The notes under the pieces are model-generated. The model had not been told where the DNA came from. It worked only from the letters and a program-made list of their open reading frames with translations, and ran no database searches. Shown piece by piece: positions 1 through 5,636 of a DNA stretch of 5,648 nt (position 1 is its first letter; each line of letters begins with the position of its first letter). Source of the DNA: Janthinobacterium lividum (GTDB lineage Bacteria; Pseudomonadota; Gammaproteobacteria; Burkholderiales; Burkholderiaceae_D); assembly GCA_945864765.1 (NCBI GenBank), contig CAMBDR010000342.1, positions 1 through 5,648 of the forward strand, written 5' to 3'. A program made the translations under genes and the position numbers.

Positions 1-432
1 CCAACTACACATGCGCTTGTTATTCACCAACATGACTGGCGCATCGCCGCAAGCACCCATGCATTCGCCTTCAATTAAAGTGATCAAGCCATCGGGTGTG
101 GTTTCGCGGTAAGTAATGCCCAGTTTTTTCTGCAGGTATTCACCCGCACCCACGCCACCGGACAAGGCGCACGGCAAGTTGGTGCATACCGAGATTTTAT
201 ATTTTCCGACCGGCTTGGTGTGGTACATATTATAAAACGTCGCCACTTCTTGCACCGCAATGGCAGGCATGCCGAGATAATCGGCCACGTCCTGCATCAC
301 TTCCGGCGGCAACCAGCCGGTTTCATCCTGCGCAATCGCGAGCGCAGCCATCACCGCTGATTGCTTTTGATCAACCGGAAATTTCGCGACCTCGCGGTCT
401 ATTCTTTTGTATGCCTGCTCTGATAACAACAT
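1..432 (-). CDS. nuoE: NADH-quinone oxidoreductase subunit E (24 kDa [2Fe-2S] subunit), 3' end cut by the window edge
   Basis: This is a peripheral-arm subunit of respiratory complex I. In the family it carries the [2Fe-2S] cluster N1a beside the NADH/FMN subunit NuoF. I translated the reverse strand from the ATG at 432 and it reads open for 144 codons to base 1, so the C-terminus lies outside; family members are usually about 160-170 residues. The four cluster ligands are visible as C83-x4-C88 (in CTNLPC) and C124-x3-C128 (in CMGAC). The helical N-terminal part contains WLPPEVMQDVADYL (about residues 40-53) and VATFYNMYHTKPVGKY (about 63-78), both typical of the thioredoxin-like 24 kDa family. 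The start is supported by a GAGG Shine-Dalgarno at 438-441, five bases upstream of the ATG. The gap to the nuoD stop is 15 bases, so it belongs to the same operon; nuoF is expected next, outside the window. Confidence 0.95.
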   Translation of the reverse strand, partial: MLLSEQAYKRIDREVAKFPVDQKQSAVMAALAIAQDETGWLPPEVMQDVADYLGMPAIAVQEVATFYNMYHTKPVGKYKISVCTNLPCALSGGVGAGEYLQKKLGITYRETTPDGLITLIEGECMGACGDAPVMLVNNKRMCSW

Positions 433-447
433 AGTAGCCTCAAATTG

Positions 448-1701
448 CTAGCGGTCAATTTCGCCAAACACGATATCTTGCGTGCCGATAATGGTTACCA
501 CATCGGCGATCATATGGCCCTTGGCCATTTCATTCAAACCCGCCAAATGGGCAAAACCGGGCGCACGAATTTTTAAACGGTAAGGCTTGTTGGCCCCGTC
601 CGAAACCATGTAAATCCCAAACTCACCTTTTGGATGTTCCACCGCTGCATACACTTCACCGGGCGGCACATGAAAGCCTTCGGTGAACAGTTTGAAGTGG
701 TGAATCAATTCTTCCATATTCGACTTCATGCCGACCCGCGCAGGCGGTGCCACTTTGTGGTTGTCGGTAATGACCGGGCCGGGATGATTGCGCAACCATT
801 CCACGCATTGCTTCATGATGCGGTTGGATTGGCGCATTTCTTCGACCCGCACCAAATAGCGATCATAACTGTCGCCATTTACACCCACCGGAATATCAAA
901 GTCGAGCAAATCGTACACTTCATACGGTTGCTTTTTACGCAAATCCCACGCCACACCCGAGCCGCGCAGCATCGGGCCAGTAAAGCCCATGGCTTTGGCG
1001 CGCTCTGGCGTCACCACGCCAATACCGACCAGACGTTGCTTCCAGATGCGGTTGTCGGTGAGCAAGGTTTCATATTCATCGACATAGGTGGGAAAACGAT
1101 TGCAAAAGTCTTCAATAAAGTCAAGCAACGAGCCTTGGCGGCTGGCGTTGAGTTCAGCAATCGCTTTGTCGCTACGCACGATGGAGGGGCGATGTTGCGG
1201 CATTTGCTCGGGCAAATCGCGGTACACGCCACCGGGCCGATAATAGGCCGCATGCATGCGCGCGCCGGACACGGCTTCGTAGCAATCCATGAGATCTTCA
1301 CGTTCGCGGAAGGCGTATAAAAACACCGTCATCGCGCCCACGTCCAGCGCATGCGCACCGATCCACATCAGGTGATTCAAGAGGCGGGTGATTTCGTCGA
1401 ACAGCACGCGAATGTATTGCGCCCGCAGCGGCACTTCCACGCCCAGCATGCGCTCGATTGCCATCACATAGGCATGTTCGTTACTCATCATGGAAACGTA
1501 ATCGAGCCTGTCCATATACGGCACCGATTGCAGATAGGTTTTTTGCTCGGCTAGTTTTTCGGTGGCGCGGTGCAACAGGCCAATATGCGGATCAGCGCGC
1601 TGCACGACTTCGCCGTCCAGTTCCAGCACAAGACGTAACACACCATGCGCAGCAGGATGTTGTGGCCCAAAATTGAGGGTATAGTTTTTAATTTCAGCCA
1701 T
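448..1701 (-). CDS. nuoD: NADH-quinone oxidoreductase subunit D (49 kDa subunit)
   Basis: This is the complex I peripheral-arm subunit that, with NuoB, forms the quinone-reduction site at the membrane junction; it is evolutionarily related to the large subunit of [NiFe] hydrogenases. The 417-residue length is normal for the stand-alone bacterial protein. The N-terminus has NFGPQHPAAHG (residues 10-20), and the family signature LHRATEKLAEQK lies at 43-54. H19 and Y68 (in RLDYVS) are spaced like the quinone-headgroup His/Tyr pair known from Thermus Nqo4 (His38 and Tyr87, also 49 apart). The C-terminus is complete, with GEFGIYMVSDG at 359-369 and the expected ending DIVFGEIDR. The start codon lies one base past the nuoC stop; a GGGGTG stretch inside the end of nuoC serves as ribosome-binding site, so translation is probably coupled to nuoC. 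Not fused to nuoC, unlike in E. coli. Confidence 0.98.
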   Translation of the reverse strand: MAEIKNYTLNFGPQHPAAHGVLRLVLELDGEVVQRADPHIGLLHRATEKLAEQKTYLQSVPYMDRLDYVSMMSNEHAYVMAIERMLGVEVPLRAQYIRVLFDEITRLLNHLMWIGAHALDVGAMTVFLYAFREREDLMDCYEAVSGARMHAAYYRPGGVYRDLPEQMPQHRPSIVRSDKAIAELNASRQGSLLDFIEDFCNRFPTYVDEYETLLTDNRIWKQRLVGIGVVTPERAKAMGFTGPMLRGSGVAWDLRKKQPYEVYDLLDFDIPVGVNGDSYDRYLVRVEEMRQSNRIMKQCVEWLRNHPGPVITDNHKVAPPARVGMKSNMEELIHHFKLFTEGFHVPPGEVYAAVEHPKGEFGIYMVSDGANKPYRLKIRAPGFAHLAGLNEMAKGHMIADVVTIIGTQDIVFGEIDR

Positions 1702-1702
1702 A

Positions 1703-2299
1703 TTAATTCACCCCGTAAGATGGTTCGCGAATCACACGCGGCACATTTTCACGCGGGTCGATGGTGACGGGTTGATAGACGACACGTTTTTGCTCGGCAT
1801 CGTAACGCATTTCGACATAGCCGGAAACCGGGAAGTCTTTGCGGAAAGGATGGCCGATAAAACCGTAATCGGTCAGAATGCGACGCAAGTCGTTATGGCC
1901 GTCGAACAGAATACCCATCACATCAAAGGCTTCGCGCTCGTACCAGTTGGCTGACGGCCAAATATCGGTGACGGAGGCAACCATTGGCATGTCGTCGTCA
2001 GGCGCAAATACGCGCACGCGCAAACGCCAATTATGTTGTATTGATAATAATTGAGAAACGGCCGCGAAGCGCGGGCCGTCATAACTGCCTTCGCCATAAG
2101 TTGAATAATCGACACCGCATAAATCGATCAATTCTTCAAAGCCCAGGGTGGAGGTATCGTGCAAGGCACGCATGGCGCGCAGGTAGTGGTCATGCTTGAC
2201 GACCAAATTCAATTCGCCAAACGCCAAGTCCAAGCTATGCACCATATCGCCCAAAGCGTGGTGCAATGCTGCTTGCAGGGTTTCCATTTTTGTTGTCAT
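1703..2299 (-). CDS. nuoC: NADH-quinone oxidoreductase subunit C (30 kDa subunit)
   Basis: This is a peripheral-arm subunit of complex I with no cofactor of its own; it packs against NuoD and NuoB and is needed for assembly. The 198-residue length is typical of betaproteobacterial NuoC. The 30 kDa family signature occupies about residues 121-157, including EREAFDVMGILFDGH, DLRR, LTDYGF and GHPFRKDFP. In this signature N136 stands where many homologs have proline (GHPDLRR); I recall Asn here in other betaproteobacteria, so it is probably lineage-typical. The C-terminus has VEMRYDAEQKRVVY followed by a short basic and aromatic tail. The ATG at 2299 is preceded by a G-rich GGGG site at 2306-2309, spaced six bases; a second ATG four codons in (MTTKM) is a possible but less well placed start. 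It lies 11 bases after nuoB and one base before nuoD. Confidence 0.97.
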   Translation of the reverse strand: MTTKMETLQAALHHALGDMVHSLDLAFGELNLVVKHDHYLRAMRALHDTSTLGFEELIDLCGVDYSTYGEGSYDGPRFAAVSQLLSIQHNWRLRVRVFAPDDDMPMVASVTDIWPSANWYEREAFDVMGILFDGHNDLRRILTDYGFIGHPFRKDFPVSGYVEMRYDAEQKRVVYQPVTIDPRENVPRVIREPSYGVN

Positions 2300-2310
2300 A
2301 GATAACCCCG

Positions 2311-2787
2311 TTAGCGCGCAATAGTATTGGTACGGCGGATTTTATTTTGCAATTGCAAAATACCGTAGATCAGGGCTTCAGCAGTCGGTGGGCAACCGGG
2401 TACATAGATATCGACCGGGACGATGCGATCACAGCCGCGCACCACCGAATAGGAATAGTGATAATAGCCACCGCCATTGGCGCAAGACCCCATCGAAATC
2501 ACCCAGCGCGGTTCGGACATTTGGTCGTACACCTTGCGCAAGGCGGGTGCCATCTTGTTGCACAGTGTGCCAGCCACAATCATCACGTCCGACTGCCTGG
2601 GCGAGGGGCGAAATACCACGCCAAAGCGATCCAGATCGTAACGCGACGCGCCCGCCTGCATCATTTCCACGGCGCAACAAGCCAAACCAAACGACATCGG
2701 CCATAAGGAGCCGGTACGAGTCCAGTTGATCAGCTTATCGGCTGTGGTGGTGATAAAACCTTCGTTTAAAATGCCTTCAATTGACAT
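2311..2787 (-). CDS. nuoB: NADH-quinone oxidoreductase subunit B (PSST-type, cluster N2)
   Basis: NuoB holds the [4Fe-4S] cluster N2, the last Fe-S centre of complex I, which donates electrons to quinone. It is 158 residues long, usual for the betaproteobacterial form. The family cysteines are all present: the adjacent pair C37-C38 in GLACCAVEMM, C102 in MGSCANGGGYYH and C132 in YVPGCPPTAEAL. Two further cysteines, C76 (GTLCNKMAP) and C119 (RGCD), also lie in conserved blocks but are not assigned as N2 ligands here. RYDLDRFG (49-56) and FRPSPRQSDVMIVAGT (59-74) are also diagnostic. The start follows the nuoA stop by three bases (TGA-GCC-ATG), with a GGGAG Shine-Dalgarno inside the end of nuoA, so the two are very likely translationally coupled. 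The 11-base gap to nuoC continues the operon. Confidence 0.98.
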   Translation of the reverse strand: MSIEGILNEGFITTTADKLINWTRTGSLWPMSFGLACCAVEMMQAGASRYDLDRFGVVFRPSPRQSDVMIVAGTLCNKMAPALRKVYDQMSEPRWVISMGSCANGGGYYHYSYSVVRGCDRIVPVDIYVPGCPPTAEALIYGILQLQNKIRRTNTIAR

Positions 2788-2790
2788 GGC

Positions 2791-3150
2791 TCACTCCCAA
2801 TCCAGGGCTCCTTTTTTCCAGATATACCAAAAGCCGACGGCGAATTCAATAATGAACACCAGCATGGTGATAAATCCGGCCCAACCCAGGTCGCGCATCG
2901 CTACCGCCCATGGGAAGAAGAACGCGGTTTCCAGATCAAACAAAATAAATAAAATTGCCACCAGATAATAACGCACATCAAACTTCATGCGCGCATCTTC
3001 GAAGGCTTCAAAGCCGCACTCGTAAGGCGAGACCTTGGCGGCGTCAGGTTTATGCGGAGCGATGACACGCCCCAACACTTGCGGCAGGACACCGACCACG
3101 ATGCCCACCAGAAGAAATAAAAGCACGGGAAAATAATTTTCGAGGTTCAC
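2791..3150 (-). CDS. nuoA: NADH-quinone oxidoreductase subunit A (membrane subunit), probable GTG start
   Basis: NuoA is a small integral membrane subunit at the junction of the two arms of complex I, near the quinone channel. Starting at the GTG at 3150 gives 119 residues, the length I know for betaproteobacterial NuoA, beginning (M)NLENYFPVLLF. Three hydrophobic segments are visible at about 8-28, 62-82 and 90-110. The cytoplasmic loop between the first two carries SPYECGFEAFEDARMKFDVR (41-60), the family hallmark, and FDLE at 71-74 supplies the conserved acidic residues of the second helix. An in-frame TTG at 3180 would add ten residues (MTRLTYQTPI) that do not match the family start; neither start has a clear Shine-Dalgarno, so the choice rests on homology and length. 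It is the first gene of the nuo operon, separated by a terminator from the tRNA upstream. Confidence 0.94.
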   Translation of the reverse strand: MNLENYFPVLLFLLVGIVVGVLPQVLGRVIAPHKPDAAKVSPYECGFEAFEDARMKFDVRYYLVAILFILFDLETAFFFPWAVAMRDLGWAGFITMLVFIIEFAVGFWYIWKKGALDWE

Positions 3151-3180
3151 GATTGGAGTCTGGTAAGTTAAACGAGTCAA

Positions 3181-3203
3181 GAATCAATCAAGGACTTTGA
3201 TTC
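3181..3203. repeat. Inverted repeat upstream of nuoA
   Basis: Seven-base arms GAATCAA (3181-3187) and TTGATTC (3197-3203) flank nine bases, giving a perfect dyad 31-53 bases before the probable nuoA GTG. It lies between the terminator and nuoA, so it would fall in the leader or promoter region of the operon. It could be a protein-binding site or a weak leader hairpin, or chance in AT-rich DNA. I could not identify a convincing sigma-70 promoter in 3151-3279; a TTGACT at 3175-3180 is too close to the start to serve a GTG-initiated gene. Confidence 0.35.
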
Positions 3204-3279
3204 CACCAATAATTCAAATAGCCTGATAACCATCGCCAAGAGATTAATAACGCGATGATCAACGACTATTTTTCCCCAT

Positions 3280-3309
3280 AAAAAAGCCAGCGCTCAATAT
3301 TGCTGGCTT
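3280..3309 (-). terminator. Intrinsic terminator after tRNA-Leu
   Basis: On the minus strand an 8-base-pair stem AAGCCAGC / GCTGGCTT (3302-3309 pairing with 3284-3291) encloses a 10-base loop and runs straight into U residues (A-run 3280-3285 on the plus strand). It begins 12 bases past the tRNA 3' end and lies about 130 bases ahead of nuoA. It should end transcription of the tRNA, and of secG and tpiA if they are co-transcribed, insulating the nuo operon. Confidence 0.85.
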
Positions 3310-3321
3310 CTACTAAAATCT

Positions 3322-3406
3322 TGGTGCCGACGGCGAGAGTCGAACTCGCACAGCTTTCGCCACCACCCCCTCAAGATGGCGTGTCTACCAATTTCACCAC
3401 GTCGGC
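3322..3406 (-). tRNA. tRNA-Leu (anticodon GAG), CCA encoded
   Basis: The reverse strand folds as an 85-base class II tRNA. The acceptor arms are GCCGACG and CGTCGGC, followed by ACCA, so the CCA end is genomically encoded. The D region has AAATTGGTAGACAC, close to E. coli tRNA-Leu. The anticodon stem CCATC / GGTGG encloses loop TTGAGGG, placing anticodon GAG at 3370-3372, which reads CUC and CUU leucine codons. A long variable arm (TGGCGAAAGCTGT) confirms the Leu-type class II form, and the T arm is GCGAG-TTCGACT-CTCGC. A TAAAAT -10-like box on the minus strand at 3418-3423 sits 11 bases before the 5' end, but I see no good -35 element at the right distance, so transcription from the secG side is at least as likely. 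Confidence 0.98.
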
Positions 3407-3506
3407 ATAAGGGCTGTATTTTACCCTGATTTAGCGCTGCAACGCACATCAAACCATGTTATTCGAGGAAAACTTTTGCACAAAACGCACAAACCCGGCG
3501 CACGAC

Positions 3507-3965
3507 TTATTTTGGTACTTGGTTCACAGGTGCTGGTGCGGGTGCTGGTGCCGGAGCTGGCGCAGCGGAAGCAGATGCCGTTGCGGCCGCACTGGCAACC
3601 GCACTGGCAGCGGTGCTGGCAGCAGCTGAAGCGCTGGCAGCAGGCGCACTACCCGCCTTGGCTGCGGCAGAAGCACTGGCCTTGACTGGCAAGGCTACCC
3701 CATCCAATACGCCACCTGTGCTATGGCGATTGGTCGCAATATACGCCAACGCCAAAGTACAGGACATAAAAACCGCTGCAGCCACGCCAGTGGCCTTGGA
3801 CAGAAAACTGGAAGAACCAGTCGCACCAAACAAGCTACCCGAAGCACCGGAGCCAAACGCGGCCCCCATATCAGCACCCTTACCATGCTGCAACAACACG
3901 AGGCCAATAATGGCGAGAGAAGACACCACTTGAAGCACTACAATGATCGAATATAATGAGTTCAT
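3507..3965 (-). CDS. secG: Preprotein translocase subunit SecG with long Ala/Ser/Pro-rich tail
   Basis: SecG is the small auxiliary subunit of the SecYEG channel in the inner membrane and stimulates SecA-driven protein export. The family core is residues 1 to about 80: a first membrane segment at about 5-25 (SIIVVLQVVSSLAIIGLVLL), the conserved loop LLQHGKGADMGAAFGSGASGS-like region at 24-44 followed by LFG at 45-47 and FLSKATG at 54-60, and a second membrane segment at about 60-77. Residues 91-152 form a low-complexity tail that is Ala/Ser-rich (96-135) and then six Ala-Pro units (135-146), ending VNQVPK. The E. coli protein is about 110 residues; at 152 the extra length is all tail. The ATG at 3965 follows GGA eight bases upstream. 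It lies 62 bases after tpiA and 100 bases before tRNA-Leu, in the same direction. Confidence 0.96.
   Translation of the reverse strand: MNSLYSIIVVLQVVSSLAIIGLVLLQHGKGADMGAAFGSGASGSLFGATGSSSFLSKATGVAAAVFMSCTLALAYIATNRHSTGGVLDGVALPVKASASAAAKAGSAPAASASAAASTAASAVASAAATASASAAPAPAPAPAPAPVNQVPK
3528..3563. repeat. Ala-Pro codon repeat inside secG
   Basis: Twelve codons encode six consecutive Ala-Pro pairs (SecG residues 135-146). The DNA is a degenerate 6-base repeat: on the plus strand, variants of GGTGCT or GGTGCG in tandem. It is imperfect at third positions, which fits an old coding repeat held by selection on the protein or one that has drifted after slippage expansion. Confidence 0.7.
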
Positions 3966-3996
3966 TGCCTAAATTCCAGTCCACTAAAAGATAAAT

Positions 3997-4019
3997 AAAA
4001 AATATGTAACACCGTTACA
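3997..4019 (-). terminator. Possible weak terminator or operator dyad between tpiA and secG
   Basis: A perfect dyad TGTAAC-N3-GTTACA spans 4005-4019, starting nine bases past the tpiA stop. On the minus strand its right arm is followed two bases later by six U residues (A-run 3997-4002), the arrangement of an intrinsic terminator, but the stem is only six base pairs, AT-rich, with a three-base loop. It may attenuate transcription between tpiA and secG or be a dimeric protein-binding site near a secG promoter (a poor TTGTAA, 17 bases, TATTTA candidate overlaps it). Confidence 0.35.
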
Positions 4020-4027
4020 AAACAGTC

Positions 4028-4786
4028 TTACTTGGATTCTGCTGCTGCAATAATTGCCAAAAAGTCCGCCGCCTTGAGCGACGCACCGCCAATTAAACCT
4101 CCGTCAATATCCTGCATCGCCAATAATTGCTGTGCATTATCGGGCTTCATGCTACCGCCATATAAAATTGCCACTTGCGCAGCGGCCACTGGATTAAACT
4201 GCGCCATTTGCTGGCGCAACATGGCATGAACCTCTTGCGCCATGTCGGGCGTTGCCGTCCTGCCTGTGCCGATAGCCCAAACCGGTTCATAGGCGAGCAC
4301 CACATTCGATAATTCATCCGGTGCCAAGGCCGCCAATAAAGCCAGCAGTTGCGCGCTTACCACATCCCGGGTTTGATTGGCTTCCCGTTCTGCCAGGGTT
4401 TCACCCACACAAACAATGGGCACCAAGCCCGCAGCCAAGGCCTGCACCGCTTTGCGCGCCACCAAAACACTGCTTTCTGCATGATAAGTGCGGCGCTCGG
4501 AGTGACCCACAATCACGTAGCGACAAGCAAAATCCTGCAACATGCCAGCCGCCACCTCCCCCGTATACGCCCCTTCTGCATGCGCCGACACATCTTGCGC
4601 ACCCCAGGCGATATTGCCTTGCCCCAGCAATTGCTGGCACTGTGCCAAATACGGCGCAGGTACGCAGACTGCCACCTGACACGACCCGGATGCCACCACA
4701 CCCGCACTGATGGCCGACAGCAGGGCACCGTTGGCGGCCAGACTACCGTTCATTTTCCAATTACCGACAATTAATTTTTGGCGCAT
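4028..4786 (-). CDS. tpiA: Triosephosphate isomerase
   Basis: This cytoplasmic enzyme interconverts dihydroxyacetone phosphate and glyceraldehyde 3-phosphate in glycolysis and gluconeogenesis. At 252 residues it has the normal length of a TIM-barrel isomerase. The catalytic residues are in place: N9 and K11 in VGNWKMNG (7-14), H95 in IVGHSERR (92-99) and the general base E167 in AYEPVWAIGTG (165-175), which continues into the flexible loop 6. The phosphate-binding elements YGGSMKP (209-215) and DGGLIGGASL (228-237) are intact. The ATG at 4786 matches the family start; the Shine-Dalgarno in front of it is weak or absent. A strong promoter lies about 40 bases upstream. It is followed by secG, the order I know from other betaproteobacteria. 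It diverges from the TRAP transporter genes to the right. Confidence 0.98.
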   Translation of the reverse strand: MRQKLIVGNWKMNGSLAANGALLSAISAGVVASGSCQVAVCVPAPYLAQCQQLLGQGNIAWGAQDVSAHAEGAYTGEVAAGMLQDFACRYVIVGHSERRTYHAESSVLVARKAVQALAAGLVPIVCVGETLAEREANQTRDVVSAQLLALLAALAPDELSNVVLAYEPVWAIGTGRTATPDMAQEVHAMLRQQMAQFNPVAAAQVAILYGGSMKPDNAQQLLAMQDIDGGLIGGASLKAADFLAIIAAAESK

Positions 4787-4826
4787 AGCAATATGAATTT
4801 TTTGTATAGGATTTCAATAACCCGCC

Positions 4827-4856
4827 ATTATAGCCCGAGCGGGGGCACCAGGTCAA
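4827..4856 (-). promoter_or_regulatory. Sigma-70 promoter of tpiA
   Basis: On the minus strand, TTGACC (4851-4856, five of six matches to the -35 consensus) is followed after 18 bases by a perfect TATAAT (4827-4832). Transcription should begin near 4820, giving a leader of about 33 bases before the tpiA ATG. It probably also drives secG and perhaps tRNA-Leu up to the terminator at 3280-3309. The GC-rich spacer contains a small GCCC/GGGC dyad. Confidence 0.75.
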
Positions 4857-4968
4857 ATCCGGCGCAGAAAGAATCGTCATCAGCTAGTCCGCCACAATGC
4901 TTTTTGGCCTAACATTCGGCGACACTCTATTGCAAATCAACAAGCAAGATATCGCATTCCTCCGAAAA

Positions 4969-4980
4969 TTGACATATACT
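4969..4980 (+). promoter_or_regulatory. Possible promoter elements for the TRAP genes
   Basis: A perfect -35-like TTGACA (4969-4974) is directly followed by a -10-like TATACT (4975-4980). They cannot act together because there is no spacer. TTGACA lacks a good -10 at 16-18 bases, and TATACT lacks a good -35 upstream. Either could be half of an activator-dependent promoter about 65-75 bases before the TRAP permease start. This is a weak call. Confidence 0.2.
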
Positions 4981-5008
4981 CGCAGGCACGCTGGCCTTAA
5001 TCGGCGTC

Positions 5009-5032
5009 TGATTGGCTTACTGATTGGCTTAG
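5009..5032. repeat. 12-base tandem direct repeat upstream of the TRAP permease
   Basis: TGATTGGCTTAC (5009-5020) is followed at once by TGATTGGCTTAG (5021-5032), 11 of 12 bases identical. It ends inside the ribosome-binding site, 12 bases before the start codon, so it lies in the presumed 5' leader. A two-unit regulatory site or a chance duplication are both possible. Confidence 0.6.
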
Positions 5033-5038
5033 GGAGAG
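5031..5038 (+). promoter_or_regulatory. Ribosome-binding site that fixes the TRAP small permease start
   Basis: AGGGAGAG contains GGAG at 5033-5036, seven bases before the ATG at 5044. The reading frame is open further upstream to an ATG at 4897, but no comparable site precedes that one, so this site is the main reason for choosing 5044. Confidence 0.75.
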
Positions 5039-5043
5039 TGACC

Positions 5044-5619
5044 ATGTTATCCATATCGCGTTTTATCGACGCTATCAATGAAAAAATCGGCAATGCCGTC
5101 AGTTGGTGCTTACTATTAGCCGTCATCATTTGCAGCGGCAATGCCTTGATCCGCTATTTATTCAATACCAGCTCCAATGCATGGCTGGAAATTCAATGGT
5201 ATTTATATTCCGCCGTGTTTTTACTGGCCGCACCACTGACCCTGAAACGCGATGAACATGTGCGTATTGACGTCATCGTCAGCCGCTTTTCCAAACGCAC
5301 CCAGGTATGGATTGACGTGTTTGGCTTTATCTTTTTCTTATTACCCGCTTGCCTGCTGATTTTATACATGGCTTGGCCATATGCCTTGGCCTCCATCCAA
5401 AGCGGCGAAAATTCGAATAATGCGGGCGGCTTGATTGTTTGGCCGGCCAAACTGCTGGTGCCAGTCGGATTTTTATTAATGAGCTTGCAAGGCATTTCGG
5501 AATTAATCAAGCGCATTGCTTTTTTGATGGGCAAAATCGACAGCAGCGTTTTCGACAAACATGTCGCCACCCCGGAAGATGAAATTGCCGCCATCAAAGC
5601 GGCCAATCAACTCGATTAA
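5044..5619 (+). CDS. dctQ: TRAP transporter small permease subunit (DctQ family, FcbT2/COG4665-like)
   Basis: This is the small membrane subunit of a tripartite ATP-independent periplasmic transporter, which works with a large permease (DctM) and a periplasmic binding protein (DctP) to import organic acids using an ion gradient. The 191-residue product has four hydrophobic segments at about 17-38, 48-67, 90-112 and 132-154, as expected. Motifs I recognise from the FcbT2-like branch are NALIRYLFNTSSNAWLEIQW (33-52), EHVRID (71-76), SGENSNNAGG (120-129) and WPAKLLVPVGF (133-143) leading to LQGISELIKR. That branch is associated with 2-oxo acids, mannitol or chloroaromatic acids, so the substrate cannot be read from this gene. 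The C-terminal tail (164-191) is hydrophilic. The start at 5044 has a good Shine-Dalgarno; an upstream ATG at 4897 would add 49 residues that do not resemble the family. The next gene starts 17 bases downstream. Confidence 0.93.
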   Translation: MLSISRFIDAINEKIGNAVSWCLLLAVIICSGNALIRYLFNTSSNAWLEIQWYLYSAVFLLAAPLTLKRDEHVRIDVIVSRFSKRTQVWIDVFGFIFFLLPACLLILYMAWPYALASIQSGENSNNAGGLIVWPAKLLVPVGFLLMSLQGISELIKRIAFLMGKIDSSVFDKHVATPEDEIAAIKAANQLD

Positions 5620-5636
5620 ACGCGGAGCCAGCCCTT

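Noticed and set aside
634..1320. A 228-codon open frame on the plus strand opposite nuoD.
   Set aside because: It is antisense to a fully conserved nuoD; its translation is rich in His and Arg with no recognisable family, as expected from the complement of a GC-biased gene, and no ribosome-binding site stands out.
1883..1894. Asn instead of Pro in the HPDLRR part of the NuoC signature.
   Set aside because: I recall the same Asn in other betaproteobacterial NuoC proteins, and the rest of the signature is intact, so it is not a sign of lost function.
3613..3933. Plus-strand open frames opposite secG, one Ala-rich.
   Set aside because: They mirror the low-complexity GC-rich codons of the SecG tail; SecG itself is supported by its conserved core.
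4321..4774. Two overlapping plus-strand open frames of 129 and 141 codons opposite tpiA.
   Set aside because: tpiA on the other strand has every catalytic residue; these translations are His/Pro/Arg-rich and unlike any family I know.
4981..5032. A possible sigma-54 promoter upstream of dctQ (GGCACG near 4985 and TTGGC repeats at 5012-5028).
   Set aside because: The GG-N10-GC spacing required for the -24/-12 elements is not met: the GG at 4985 has TT at the expected position, and the repeat gives an 11-base gap.
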